This document shows positions 1-7,794 of a stretch of 64,000 bases of DNA, one piece after another. The DNA comes from Serratia proteamaculans_D. Its GTDB lineage: Bacteria > Pseudomonadota > Gammaproteobacteria > Enterobacterales > Enterobacteriaceae. Made by a program: the position numbers and the translations under genes. The notes beneath the pieces were generated by a model. It searched no databases. It saw only the letters and a program-made list of their open reading frames with translations, and had not been told where the DNA came from. Within the stretch, counting starts at the first letter, position 1, and each line of letters starts with the position of its first letter. Where the stretch lies: assembly GCF_049959315.1 (NCBI RefSeq), contig NZ_CP188201.1, one strand, 5' to 3'.

Positions 1-506
1 ATTTCACCGATAGCTTCGATATCCTGCACCACGCCGATTTCGTTGTTCACGTGCATGATAGAAACCAGAATGGTGTCTTCGCGCATCGCGGCTTCGAGGG
101 CCTGCAGGCTGATAATACCGTTGCTCTGCGGTGCCAGATAGGTCACTTCAAAGCCTTCACGCTCGAGCTGGCGACAGGTGTCCAGCACGGCTTTGTGTTC
201 GGTTTTGCTGGTGATAATGTGCTTGCCTTTCTTTTGATAGAAATTGGCAGCGCCTTTGATCGCCAGGTTGTCGGATTCGGTGGCTCCGGAAGTGAACACG
301 ATTTCGCGCGGGTCAGCGCCAACCAGTTCAGCAATTTGGTTACGGGCGATATCTACCGCTTCTTCCGCCTGCCAACCGAAACGGTGGGAACGGGAAGCCG
401 GGTTACCAAAAGTCCCGTCCAGAGTCAAAAATTGCATCATTTTCTCAGCAACACGCGGATCAACCGGCGTCGTTGCTGAGTAATCCAGATAAATCGGTAA
501 TTTCAT
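1..506 (-). CDS. iscS: Cysteine desulfurase IscS, N-terminal part
   Basis: PLP-dependent desulfurase that takes sulfur from L-cysteine for Fe-S cluster assembly on IscU and for tRNA thiolation. Only the first 168 codons lie in the window. The start ATG is at 506 and the frame runs off the left edge. Visible are the start MKLPIYLDYSATTPVDPR, His104 in the TEHKAVLDTC motif that stacks on PLP, and Asn155 in HVNNEIG. The PLP lysine and the catalytic cysteine loop lie outside the window. It is downstream of iscR in the same direction, with a 54 bp gap, as in the E. coli isc operon. Confidence 0.97.
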   Translation of the reverse strand, partial: MKLPIYLDYSATTPVDPRVAEKMMQFLTLDGTFGNPASRSHRFGWQAEEAVDIARNQIAELVGADPREIVFTSGATESDNLAIKGAANFYQKKGKHIITSKTEHKAVLDTCRQLEREGFEVTYLAPQSNGIISLQALEAAMREDTILVSIMHVNNEIGVVQDIEAIGE

Positions 507-560
507 TGCTCTTGTGCTCCGTACATCACTTCCAAAAACTAAAAAAATATCGCCAGCTGC

Positions 561-1055
561 TTATGCGCGCAGATTAACGTTGATAGTTTCTTGCTGACGA
601 CCGTTGGCCGTGCGACGGGTATCGTTGTTTTGACGGTCCGCCACCACCAGCACGTCCTGGTTGTTCACCAGTTCAGCCAGCGTAATGTTGTTCAGGAACC
701 CGCTGATGCGCTCGCTCAGATCGCGCCACAGGGTATGGGTCAGGCAGCGATCGCCACCCTGACAGCCTTCTTTACCCTGGCAACGGGTTGCATCTACCGA
801 TTCATCGACAGCAGTTATGACTGCACCTACGGCAATCTCACTCGCGTCTTTGCCCAGCAGATAACCACCGCCCGGTCCACGTACGCTGGCCACCAGGCCA
901 TTCTTGCGCAGACGGGAGAATAATTGTTCCAGATAAGAGAGCGAGATACCCTGGCGCTCAGAAATATCCGCCAGAGGAACGGGCCCTTCCTGGGAGTGCA
1001 ATGCCACGTCAAGCATAGCGGTTACGGCATAACGGCCTTTGGATGTCAGTCTCAT
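561..1055 (-). CDS. iscR: Fe-S cluster regulator IscR
   Basis: Rrf2-family regulator of Fe-S cluster biogenesis. The holo form with a [2Fe-2S] cluster represses the isc operon. The protein is 164 residues (E. coli 162). The winged helix is at about residues 1–65, with the wing motif VRGPGGGYLL. The three cluster cysteines C92, C98 and C104 and the unusual ligand H107 are all present. The C-terminal tail after about residue 135 is variable. It is the first gene of iscR–iscS, preceded by two back-to-back IscR sites, so autoregulation is very likely. Confidence 0.98.
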   Translation of the reverse strand: MRLTSKGRYAVTAMLDVALHSQEGPVPLADISERQGISLSYLEQLFSRLRKNGLVASVRGPGGGYLLGKDASEIAVGAVITAVDESVDATRCQGKEGCQGGDRCLTHTLWRDLSERISGFLNNITLAELVNNQDVLVVADRQNNDTRRTANGRQQETINVNLRA

Positions 1056-1091
1056 AGCTAAGTGGTTACCTGTTGGTCAAACATGGCCGAA

Positions 1092-1149
1092 AGTCTGACA
1101 TTCCTGAGTAAATCAGTCAACTATTTAACCTAGTAATTTACTCAAGTAT
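1092..1149 (-). promoter_or_regulatory. iscR promoter with two tandem type 1 IscR sites
   Basis: Reading the minus strand, a 25-base block at 1149–1125 begins ATACTTGAGTAAATTACT. A second 25-base block at 1124–1100 begins ATAGTTGACTGATTTACT. Both fit the type 1 IscR pattern and abut exactly. The second block contains the probable -35 TTGACT (1120–1115), with a -10 CAGACT (1097–1092) 17 bases on. Holo-IscR bound here would cover the promoter. The consensus match was made by eye. Confidence 0.8.
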
Positions 1150-1249
1150 TAGCACGTTTTGGACTAAGCCAGATAATATGCATATAAAATACACATTATA
1201 ACCGTTAGATAACTAATACTATTACCGCAAGCCGTCATTCCACATCAAA

Positions 1250-1984
1250 TTAATTACCTTGATGTTTGTCCTGTTTCTCGATCGACGTCAGCATACCGCG
1301 CAAGATATTCAGCTCTTGAGCCTCCGGCCGCGCGCGGGTGAATAAACGACGCAAACGGCTCATCACCTGCCCCGGGTGAGAGGGGCGGATAAAGCCACTC
1401 TGCTGCAGCGTTTGTTCCAGATGCTGATAGAAGCGTTCCAGGTCATCCACCAACGGATACGGCGTTTCTTCCAGCTGTGGCTCGCCTACCTGTTGACGAT
1501 CGAGGTAAGCCACACGCACTTCATACGCCAGAATTTGCACCGCCATCGCCAGATTCAGCGAGCTGTAATCCGGGTTGGCAGGAATGGCGACATGGTAATG
1601 GCACTTTTGCAGCTCATCATTGGTCAGGCCGACACGTTCACGGCCGAACACCAGCGCTACCGGCGCATGTTCACCTTCGTGCACGGCGCGTATGCCGCAT
1701 TCACGCGGTTCCAGCATCGGCCACGGCAAGGTGCGTGAACGCGCACTGGTGCCCACCACCAGACTGCAGCCGGCAATGGCGTCATCCAGGGTGTCTACGA
1801 TAGTGGCGTTGCCGATCACGTCGCTGGCACCAGCGGCCAGGGCGATCGCCTGAGAATCAGGTTTTATCAGCGGATTAACCAAATAAAGGTTGGTTAACCC
1901 CATGGTTTTCATGGCTCTGGCGGTCGAGCCCATGTTACCGGTATGAGAGGTTTCTACCAGAACAATGCGGATGTTATGCAGCAT
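1250..1984 (-). CDS. trmJ: tRNA (cytidine/uridine-2'-O-)-methyltransferase TrmJ
   Basis: SPOUT-class SAM-dependent enzyme that 2'-O-methylates position 32 in the tRNA anticodon loop. 244 residues. Family motifs run in order: VETSHTGNMGSTARAMKTMG near the N-terminus, VFGRERVGLTNDEL near the middle, and IPANPDYSSLNLAMAVQ, which forms the trefoil-knot SAM site. The C-terminal helical extension is present. The gene is divergent from suhB across 119 bp, as in E. coli, where the order iscR–trmJ–suhB is the same. Confidence 0.97.
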   Translation of the reverse strand: MLHNIRIVLVETSHTGNMGSTARAMKTMGLTNLYLVNPLIKPDSQAIALAAGASDVIGNATIVDTLDDAIAGCSLVVGTSARSRTLPWPMLEPRECGIRAVHEGEHAPVALVFGRERVGLTNDELQKCHYHVAIPANPDYSSLNLAMAVQILAYEVRVAYLDRQQVGEPQLEETPYPLVDDLERFYQHLEQTLQQSGFIRPSHPGQVMSRLRRLFTRARPEAQELNILRGMLTSIEKQDKHQGN

Positions 1985-2050
1985 ACAAACTCTGAGCGTA
2001 GCGGAAAATCACAGCAGCTTAACACAGCCGTAGGCATTTTGCCGAACACC

Positions 2051-2059
2051 TGCTATACT
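2051..2059 (+). promoter_or_regulatory. Probable extended -10 promoter of suhB
   Basis: TGCTATACT gives an extended -10 (TGn followed by TATACT) about 45 bases before the suhB start. I see no convincing -35, which is usual for extended -10 promoters. Confidence 0.55.
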
Positions 2060-2103
2060 TCGCGCCGTTTCCTGTTCTTTAACATCCTAGTTGGAAGATA
2101 CCC

Positions 2104-2907
2104 ATGCATCCGATGCTGACGATCGCCGTGCGCGCTGCGCGCAAGGCCGGTAACCTGATTGCCAAAAACTACGAAACCCCGGACGCTGTAGAAGCGAGCC
2201 AGAAAGGGACCAATGACTTTGTCACTAACGTCGATCGCGATGCAGAGCATCTGATCATCGACGTCATTCGCAAGTCCTATCCGCAACATACTATTGTTAC
2301 CGAAGAACGCGGCGAATTGGCCGGCGAAGACAAAGATGTACAATGGGTGATCGATCCACTGGATGGCACATCAAACTTCATCAAACGTTTCCCACACTTC
2401 TCAGTTTCCATCGCCGTACGCATTAAAGGCCGTACTGAAGTGGCTGTGGTTTACGATCCAATGCGCAACGAACTGTTTACCGCCACTCGTGGCCAGGGCG
2501 CACAGCTCAACGGTTACCGTCTGCGCGGCACCAATGCCAAAGATCTCGACGGCACCATCCTGGCGACCGGCTTCCCGTTCAAGGTTAAGCAGCACGCAAC
2601 TCCATACATTAATGTGGTTGGCAAACTGTTCACTCAGTGTGCCGACTTCCGTCGTACCGGCTCTGCCGCGCTGGATCTGGCCTACGTGGCCGCCGGCCGC
2701 GTTGACGGTTTCTTCGAAATTGGCCTGAAGCCATGGGATTTCGCCGCAGGTGAACTGCTGGTGCGTGAATCCGGCGGCCTGGTGACCGACTTTGTTGGCG
2801 GCCACAACCACTTCAGCTCCGGCAACGTGGTAGCCGGCAACCCGCGCGTAGTGAAAGCCATGCTTTCCACCATGCGTGAAGAACTGAGCGAAGCGCTGAA
2901 GCGTTAA
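2104..2907 (+). CDS. suhB: Inositol-1-monophosphatase / Nus factor SuhB
   Basis: Mg2+-dependent phosphatase of the IMPase family. In E. coli SuhB also joins the antitermination complex on rRNA operons. 267 residues, the same length as E. coli. Metal-binding motifs are present: VTEERGE near residue 66, IDPLDGTSNF near 84–93, and WDFAAGELLVRESGG near the C-terminus. The start ATG at 2104 follows a weak GGAAGA. A strong terminator follows directly, so it is probably monocistronic. Confidence 0.98.
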   Translation: MHPMLTIAVRAARKAGNLIAKNYETPDAVEASQKGTNDFVTNVDRDAEHLIIDVIRKSYPQHTIVTEERGELAGEDKDVQWVIDPLDGTSNFIKRFPHFSVSIAVRIKGRTEVAVVYDPMRNELFTATRGQGAQLNGYRLRGTNAKDLDGTILATGFPFKVKQHATPYINVVGKLFTQCADFRRTGSAALDLAYVAAGRVDGFFEIGLKPWDFAAGELLVRESGGLVTDFVGGHNHFSSGNVVAGNPRVVKAMLSTMREELSEALKR

Positions 2908-2930
2908 TATCGCGAAGTGAATGAATAACG

Positions 2931-2965
2931 AAAAAGCGCTGCAATTTATTGCAGCGCTTTTTTTA
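2931..2965 (+). terminator. Intrinsic terminator after suhB, probably bidirectional
   Basis: AAAGCGCTGCAA and TTGCAGCGCTTT form a near-perfect stem around a short TT(A) loop. Seven T follow on the plus strand and A residues on the other side. It lies between the convergent suhB and zevB-like genes, so it could serve both. Confidence 0.9.
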
Positions 2966-2971
2966 TGCCTG

Positions 2972-3994
2972 TCAGCGGGAGAAAGGCCGGATGCCGCCGA
3001 TAAACTCCGACTGGGCAGTGAGATACAGCAATAGCCCGGCGAACAGCAGAATCAGGCCACCGGCCAGCGCCAGTGAACCCCAGGCCACCGCGCTCCAGGC
3101 CGCAGGTGCACGTGATTGGCTGAGACGTACCGCCAATCGGCGACTGAAATGCACTAACAAAGCCAGCAATGAGATGGTCAGTGAAGTGCCCAGCGCCATG
3201 GCCAACGCCGAGAAAACGCCCCAGACAAACACGCCAATCACCTTGGAAAACAGCAACACCAGTATTGCGCCCGAGCACGGCCGCATTCCCATCGCCAACA
3301 CGATAGCGGTCTGCGTACGCCAGTCGCTGCCGGCCTGCAGTTCTCTGTCACTCGGCATATGGCGGTGACCACAGCCGCAATGCTCACTGTGAACGTGATC
3401 CGCCGGCAGCGGTTGCAGGCTGTTGATTCGCAGCGCTGGTGACGGACGCATGGCTTTCACCGCATAATACAAACGCTTCAGCGCTCGCCAGCTCAGCAAC
3501 ACCCCAAGCAGCATCACCAGAATAAAACTGCCCTTCTCCAGCCAGAAGCTGCTCTGATGCAGTTGCCGGGACGACAGTTGCAGTACCACCAGCATCAACG
3601 TCACCAGCGCGATCGCCACCAGCCCCTGCACCAACGACGCGGCAAAGGTCAGTTTCAGGCTGCTTTTCAACCGTGCCGGATGGGTGGCCAGGTAGGTGGC
3701 AATCACCACTTTACCGTGGCCGGGGCCAAGGGCATGCAGCACGCCATAACTCAGGCTGAACAACATCAGCGCCAGTCCGGCCTGTTGCGGTGCCGCTTTT
3801 ACCTGCTGCAACAGACCCGCCAACTGCAGGTGCAGCCCTTTCTGCCACACCACGCTTTGCATCAGTAATTGCGGCCAATAGTGCCACGCCAACTGCGCGC
3901 CCAGTGCCAGTAACAGCGCAAACAGCAGCAGCGGCCACAGGCTGAAAGCCCAGTGTCGCTTACGCGGCGTGTGTTGGCTGAGGTTTATTGACAT
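2972..3994 (-). CDS. NicO-family metal permease, ZevB-like
   Basis: 340-residue polytopic inner-membrane protein of the nickel/cobalt (NicO) family. There is a cytosolic N-terminus and about six or seven hydrophobic segments. The family signature HALGPGHGKVV is near residue 87. A histidine-rich loop near residue 200 (HVHSEHCGCGHRH) is typical of metal sensing or delivery. The gene overlaps the DUF1007 gene upstream by 10 bp, so the two are translated as a pair. That pair matches ZevA–ZevB, described as a zinc uptake system in Haemophilus influenzae. RcnA-type efflux is an alternative for the permease alone, but the DUF1007 partner and the upstream Zur-like box favour uptake. Confidence 0.8.
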   Translation of the reverse strand: MSINLSQHTPRKRHWAFSLWPLLLFALLLALGAQLAWHYWPQLLMQSVVWQKGLHLQLAGLLQQVKAAPQQAGLALMLFSLSYGVLHALGPGHGKVVIATYLATHPARLKSSLKLTFAASLVQGLVAIALVTLMLVVLQLSSRQLHQSSFWLEKGSFILVMLLGVLLSWRALKRLYYAVKAMRPSPALRINSLQPLPADHVHSEHCGCGHRHMPSDRELQAGSDWRTQTAIVLAMGMRPCSGAILVLLFSKVIGVFVWGVFSALAMALGTSLTISLLALLVHFSRRLAVRLSQSRAPAAWSAVAWGSLALAGGLILLFAGLLLYLTAQSEFIGGIRPFSR

Positions 3995-4617
3995 TGCAGG
4001 CTAACCCGCTGGGCGAACTGTTGCCCCAGCGCCATATCTTCGCCGGGTGAATCGTTTTTATCGAGCGACAAGGCGTAAGCCTGTAAAGAGGAGTCCGGTT
4101 TGGGCGTCATCAGTTTGAATTTGCACTGCGAAGCCATCTCCGGCGGCAGATGCAGTGCCGTTTTATCTTTATAGGTCATATCTACAAAATAGGTGGGATC
4201 GTAGGTGGAGATCTCAAACGGCTTGCCCGCCAGCGGCTGCGGTTCGGCCAGCGGCAGCACAAACTCCAGTACCGCCTGATGTCCCTGGCGCGACAGATGG
4301 TATTCCGTTGGCAGATTCAGGTATTTCACCGGCTTGCCATCGCGATAGACATCCGTGAAATAGTGTTGCCCCAGGACATTGGCCATCACTTGCGCCGCCA
4401 GCTTTTTCCACATTTCCGAGTCGTTTTTGGCATTTTCCGCATCGTACAGCAGATCTGCCGAGGTGATTTCATCCATAACCCAAACCATTTTCAAACCGAC
4501 CAGTTGTTGATCCTTCGCCACAAAGGTGGTGTTCATATCAATAAAACTGTGCGGGTGTGCGATAGAGCCGACGCTGAAAAGCGATAAAAAACCGGCCAAA
4601 ACAAAGCGTAACTTCAT
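3985..4617 (-). CDS. DUF1007 periplasmic protein, ZevA-like
   Basis: 210-residue exported protein. I start it at the ATG at 4617, which gives a clean signal peptide (MKLRFVLAGFLSLFSVGSIA, then HPHSF). In-frame ATGs at 4620, 4653 and 4686 would bury that signal behind a polar leader. The mature N-terminus begins with the metal-binding-looking HPHSFIDM typical of DUF1007. The protein is presumably periplasmic and hands metal to the NicO permease encoded directly downstream. No strong Shine–Dalgarno is visible before any candidate start, so the exact start is uncertain. Confidence 0.8.
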   Translation of the reverse strand: MKLRFVLAGFLSLFSVGSIAHPHSFIDMNTTFVAKDQQLVGLKMVWVMDEITSADLLYDAENAKNDSEMWKKLAAQVMANVLGQHYFTDVYRDGKPVKYLNLPTEYHLSRQGHQAVLEFVLPLAEPQPLAGKPFEISTYDPTYFVDMTYKDKTALHLPPEMASQCKFKLMTPKPDSSLQAYALSLDKNDSPGEDMALGQQFAQRVSLQCQ

Positions 4618-4637
4618 CATCAAACGATACTCATTAT

Positions 4638-4653
4638 TGTTATAAAGTAACAT
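4638..4653 (-). promoter_or_regulatory. Candidate Zur operator in front of the zevAB-like operon
   Basis: The plus strand reads TGTTATAAAGTAACAT. It differs at two positions from the enterobacterial Zur core TGTTATAnTATAACAT. It sits 21 bases before the DUF1007 start codon, where it would block transcription or early elongation. The outer flanks match the longer Zur consensus poorly. Fur or a chance AT-rich palindrome are the alternatives. Confidence 0.55.
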
Positions 4654-4753
4654 AAACCGTTCTTCAACCGCCGCGTTTCCGCCCAATATTTGTGACGAAA
4701 GTTGTAAGCCGAAGTAAAACCGGGTGCCGTTGCCGCGCCGCGCATCACCTTTT

Positions 4754-4764
4754 GCTATGCTTAT
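4754..4764 (+). promoter_or_regulatory. Probable sigma-S type -10 of csiE
   Basis: GCTATGCTTAT matches the RpoS-preferred extended -10 (KCTAYRCTTAA) at all but the last position. It lies about 35 bases before the csiE start. This fits the known stationary-phase induction of csiE in E. coli. Confidence 0.5.
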
Positions 4765-4797
4765 TCATAATTTAAACGTTACCTGCCCGAAGGTGAT

Positions 4798-6063
4798 ATG
4801 AGCCTGGACACTGCCCCCGTGCCTGAGCTCTCCGGTCAACAACGACGCTGCCATCTGTTATTGATGTTGTATGCGCCGGTGCCCGCAGTACAACTGGAGA
4901 CTATCAGCCAAATTAATGGCGTTTCCCCCCCGGTTACCCGGCAAGATATAGCCGAGGTTGCCAGTGAAATCCAGCGTTTCCACCATCTGGAGATCGACGG
5001 TAACCCCGATGAGGGTTACAGGATCAGGGGCAGCGCACTCAATCAACGCCTCTGCCTGCTCCACTGGCTGCGCAGAGCCCTGCGCTGTAGCCCGGAGTTT
5101 ATCGATCAGCATTTTTCCCGCTGGTTGCAGCAAGCTCTGGGGCAAAACACCGACCTGACACCGCAGTTGGAACAGTGCATCAGCGAGTATGAAGCACTAG
5201 TCAACCGCAGCTTTGATCGACGCGATCGTCAGTTCCTGCAGCACTACCTGCGCTACTGCGCATGGGAGAACCAACGCCAGCGGCACCCGGCATTCAGCCG
5301 CGCACAACGCGACTGGCTGCATCAAAAACCGGAGCATCAGGCGACCGGCTTGCTGCATCAATCATTGAATCAGCTATTTGCCCTGCCCCCCGAAGCCAGC
5401 GAAAGTGATTTTCTGCTGCTGATGTTTACCATGCTGAAAAACCACAGCTACCACAGCAGTGACTCAGCGGAAGATCTGCGATTGATGGCGGCGATTGAAA
5501 ATATGGTCGAGCGCTTCCAACAGATTTCCGGCATGACTTTCAGCAGCAAAGAGGATTTGATCAGCCAGCTGTTTGCCCATCTGGCCCCTGCGGTAGAACG
5601 CTGTCGCTTTGAGATTGGTATCGATAACACGTTGCTGGAAGAAGTTGAACGCAAGTATCCGCGCCTGATGCGCACCGCTCAGGAGGCCCTGGCCCCGCTT
5701 GAGCAGGAATACGGTATTCATTTTTCCAGCGAGGAAGCCGGGCTGGTCGCCATCAGTTTCGGTGCCTGGTTGATGCAGGGCAATGCGTTGCAGGAAAAAC
5801 AGGTGTTATTGCTGACGCTGGACAACCCGCAGTTGGAAGAGGAAGTGGAATATCAGATCCGCGAATTAACGCTGCTGCCGCTGAATATCAAGTATTTACC
5901 GCTGCGCGACTATCTGCATTCTGGCGCGCCGCAGGGAGTCACCCTGGTGATCACCCCTTATGCTATGGAGCATGGTGAGCCACAGCCACCGCTGATTTAT
6001 ACCGAATTGCCGCTAGCGCGCCAGCAGCGCAAATTCATCCGTACGCTGCTGGAAACCTCTTAA
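4798..6063 (+). CDS. csiE: Stationary-phase inducible protein CsiE
   Basis: 421-residue regulator-like protein (E. coli CsiE 426) with an N-terminal helix-turn-helix-like part and two PRD-type segments. PRD domains are regulatory domains usually phosphorylated by the PTS. The start ATG at 4798 follows GAAGGTGAT. The role in E. coli is not well defined beyond carbon-starvation and RpoS induction. The 3' end overlaps the end of hcaT by 4 bp, tail to tail, so no terminator separates them. Confidence 0.9.
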   Translation: MSLDTAPVPELSGQQRRCHLLLMLYAPVPAVQLETISQINGVSPPVTRQDIAEVASEIQRFHHLEIDGNPDEGYRIRGSALNQRLCLLHWLRRALRCSPEFIDQHFSRWLQQALGQNTDLTPQLEQCISEYEALVNRSFDRRDRQFLQHYLRYCAWENQRQRHPAFSRAQRDWLHQKPEHQATGLLHQSLNQLFALPPEASESDFLLLMFTMLKNHSYHSSDSAEDLRLMAAIENMVERFQQISGMTFSSKEDLISQLFAHLAPAVERCRFEIGIDNTLLEEVERKYPRLMRTAQEALAPLEQEYGIHFSSEEAGLVAISFGAWLMQGNALQEKQVLLLTLDNPQLEEEVEYQIRELTLLPLNIKYLPLRDYLHSGAPQGVTLVITPYAMEHGEPQPPLIYTELPLARQQRKFIRTLLETS

Positions 6064-7211
6064 CGGCTGCTGCTGACCATAACGGCCGGCGGACGGATAA
6101 ACAACGCCGGCAACACCACCGCCGCCATCACCCAGAACACGCCACCCTGCAGATACTCGAACAGGAAACCGGCGATCACCGTCATAATCGCAATGCCGCC
6201 GCCCATCGCCAGCGCTGAATAAACCGCCTGCAGCCGGATCACTTCCGGCCCCTTGCGTGCGGCGATAAAACGCATCGCGGCCAGGTGGCAAACGGTAAAG
6301 GTGCCACAGTGCAGAATTTGGATCACCAGCAGCCACCCCAACTCGGTGCTACTGGCCATCAGGCTCCAGCGCAGTATCCCGCAGCAGGCAGAGAGCAGCA
6401 GCAGATTACGCGCATTCCAACGGCGGAACAGGAAATTACTGCTGGCAAAAATAATCACTTCTGCCACCACGCCCAGCGACCACAAGTAGCCAATGGTTGA
6501 AGCCGAGTAACCCGCCTCCTGCCAGTAGATAGAACCGAAACTGTAATAACCGGCATGCGCGCCCTGCAACAGCGTTACGCACAACAGAAAGCGCCAGACT
6601 GGCCCTTCCTTAAGCATCGCCCACAAAGAACGCTCGGTTTCGCTGTGGGTACGCGCTTCCCCCTGCGGCATCACGCTTGGTTTCAGCATCATGCCCAACA
6701 GCATCGCCAGTATGCTGACTATCAGGCTGTAGAGGATAGCGTTATGGCCCCAAACGGAAACCATCTGCCCGGTCAGCGCCGAGCCAATCACAAACGCCAG
6801 CGAGCCCCATAGCCTGACCCGGCCGTAATCCATGGTGATTTGCTTTTGCCAGGTACCGGCCAGTGCATCGGTCAGCGGGACCAGCGGCGAGAAGAACAGG
6901 TTGAAACCGGCGATCACCAGCATCAGCCAGCCCCAGCCGTTGCCGAAACAGAACCCAATGGCAAAAGCCAGCGTCAACAACGCTAACAGGCGCAATGCCG
7001 TCACCAGATGAGAGGGATCTTTTACCCGAGGAGCAATCAACAAACTACCGAGGAAGCGCGCAACCAGACCGGCGCCAAGCAAAATACCGATGGTTTCAGG
7101 CGGTATGCCCTCACCTTTTAACCAAACGCCCCAAAAGGGTAAGAAGATGCCGTAAGAAAAGAAGTAGGTGAAATAACTGAGAGCTAGCCAACGCGTAGAT
7201 TGCAGAACCAT
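6060..7211 (-). CDS. hcaT: MFS transporter HcaT, probable 3-phenylpropionate uptake
   Basis: 383-residue major facilitator protein with about twelve membrane segments, closely resembling E. coli HcaT from its first residues (MVLQSTRWLALSYFTYFFSY). It belongs to the phenylpropionate permease/LacY-like branch. The hcaR–hcaEFCBD catabolic genes that follow in E. coli are absent here. The next genes are a nucleoside operon, so the true substrate in this organism is open. The start is preceded by GGAGGGATC. Confidence 0.88.
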   Translation of the reverse strand: MVLQSTRWLALSYFTYFFSYGIFLPFWGVWLKGEGIPPETIGILLGAGLVARFLGSLLIAPRVKDPSHLVTALRLLALLTLAFAIGFCFGNGWGWLMLVIAGFNLFFSPLVPLTDALAGTWQKQITMDYGRVRLWGSLAFVIGSALTGQMVSVWGHNAILYSLIVSILAMLLGMMLKPSVMPQGEARTHSETERSLWAMLKEGPVWRFLLCVTLLQGAHAGYYSFGSIYWQEAGYSASTIGYLWSLGVVAEVIIFASSNFLFRRWNARNLLLLSACCGILRWSLMASSTELGWLLVIQILHCGTFTVCHLAAMRFIAARKGPEVIRLQAVYSALAMGGGIAIMTVIAGFLFEYLQGGVFWVMAAVVLPALFIRPPAVMVSSSR

Positions 7212-7313
7212 GATCCCTCCGGTGTGAGGGCGATACTTTGACAGAGCTCACACTGGCTAGCAATATTGATTCACCACCGAGGGAGTAGACTGTTAGGCAG
7301 TTCACAGTTTAGC

Positions 7314-7354
7314 CTCGTCATCAGGGCGCAGCTTGCAACAGCCCTGATGACGAG
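7314..7354. other. Perfect 14 bp hairpin between cdd and hcaT
   Basis: CTCGTCATCAGGGC at 7314–7327 and its exact reverse complement at 7341–7354 enclose a 13-base loop. It starts 11 bases beyond the cdd stop codon. There is no T tract on either strand, so it is not a standard intrinsic terminator. It could protect the 3' end of the cdd transcript or be a repeat unit. Confidence 0.75.
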
Positions 7355-7364
7355 GGACGGCTAG

Positions 7365-7793
7365 TTAACCCAATAAATGATCCGGGCCAAACCCAAGCGG
7401 GAAAAGCTCGGAAATATCGTGCACATAGTACTCATCCAGGCCGTTGGCGATAATGATCTGGATATCCTTGCCGAATTCATAAATCATTTGGCGGCACACG
7501 CCACAGGGCCCGGAATAGCCTTTAGCCTTGCTTTCACCCACTCTGGGGCCGCCGATCACCACAATCATCTCAAAACTGCGCTCACCTTCAGAGACCGCTT
7601 TCAGGATCGCTACGCGTTCTGCGCAGGTGGTTGGCGAGTAAGAGACGGATTCGACATTGCAGCCGGTGAACACCTTACCGCTCTTGGTGATTAATGCCGC
7701 CCCCACGGTAAAGTTGGAATAAGGGGCATAAGAGAACTCCCTGGCTTTAGCGGCCGTGGCAATCATTTGCTGTATCCTGGCTTTATCCTCCAT
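7365..7793 (-). CDS. cdd: Cytidine deaminase, short tetrameric type
   Basis: Zinc hydrolase that converts cytidine and deoxycytidine to uridine forms in pyrimidine salvage. 142 residues from the ATG at 7793, which has AAGGAGAG eight bases upstream. An in-frame ATG at 7817 has no such site. Zinc and catalytic motifs are CAERVAIL (Cys-Ala-Glu) and PCGVCRQ. The length and the Cys-type first ligand mark the small homotetrameric class, like Bacillus Cdd, not the long dimeric E. coli enzyme. It is the last gene of the nucleoside operon, one base after the upstream stop codon, so translation is probably coupled. Confidence 0.93.
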   Translation of the reverse strand: MEDKARIQQMIATAAKAREFSYAPYSNFTVGAALITKSGKVFTGCNVESVSYSPTTCAERVAILKAVSEGERSFEMIVVIGGPRVGESKAKGYSGPCGVCRQMIYEFGKDIQIIIANGLDEYYVHDISELFPLGFGPDHLLG

Positions 7794-7794
7794 T

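Noticed and set aside
3985..4686. Long form of the DUF1007 protein starting at 4686
   Set aside because: It would place a 23-residue polar leader before an evident signal peptide and cover the candidate Zur site.
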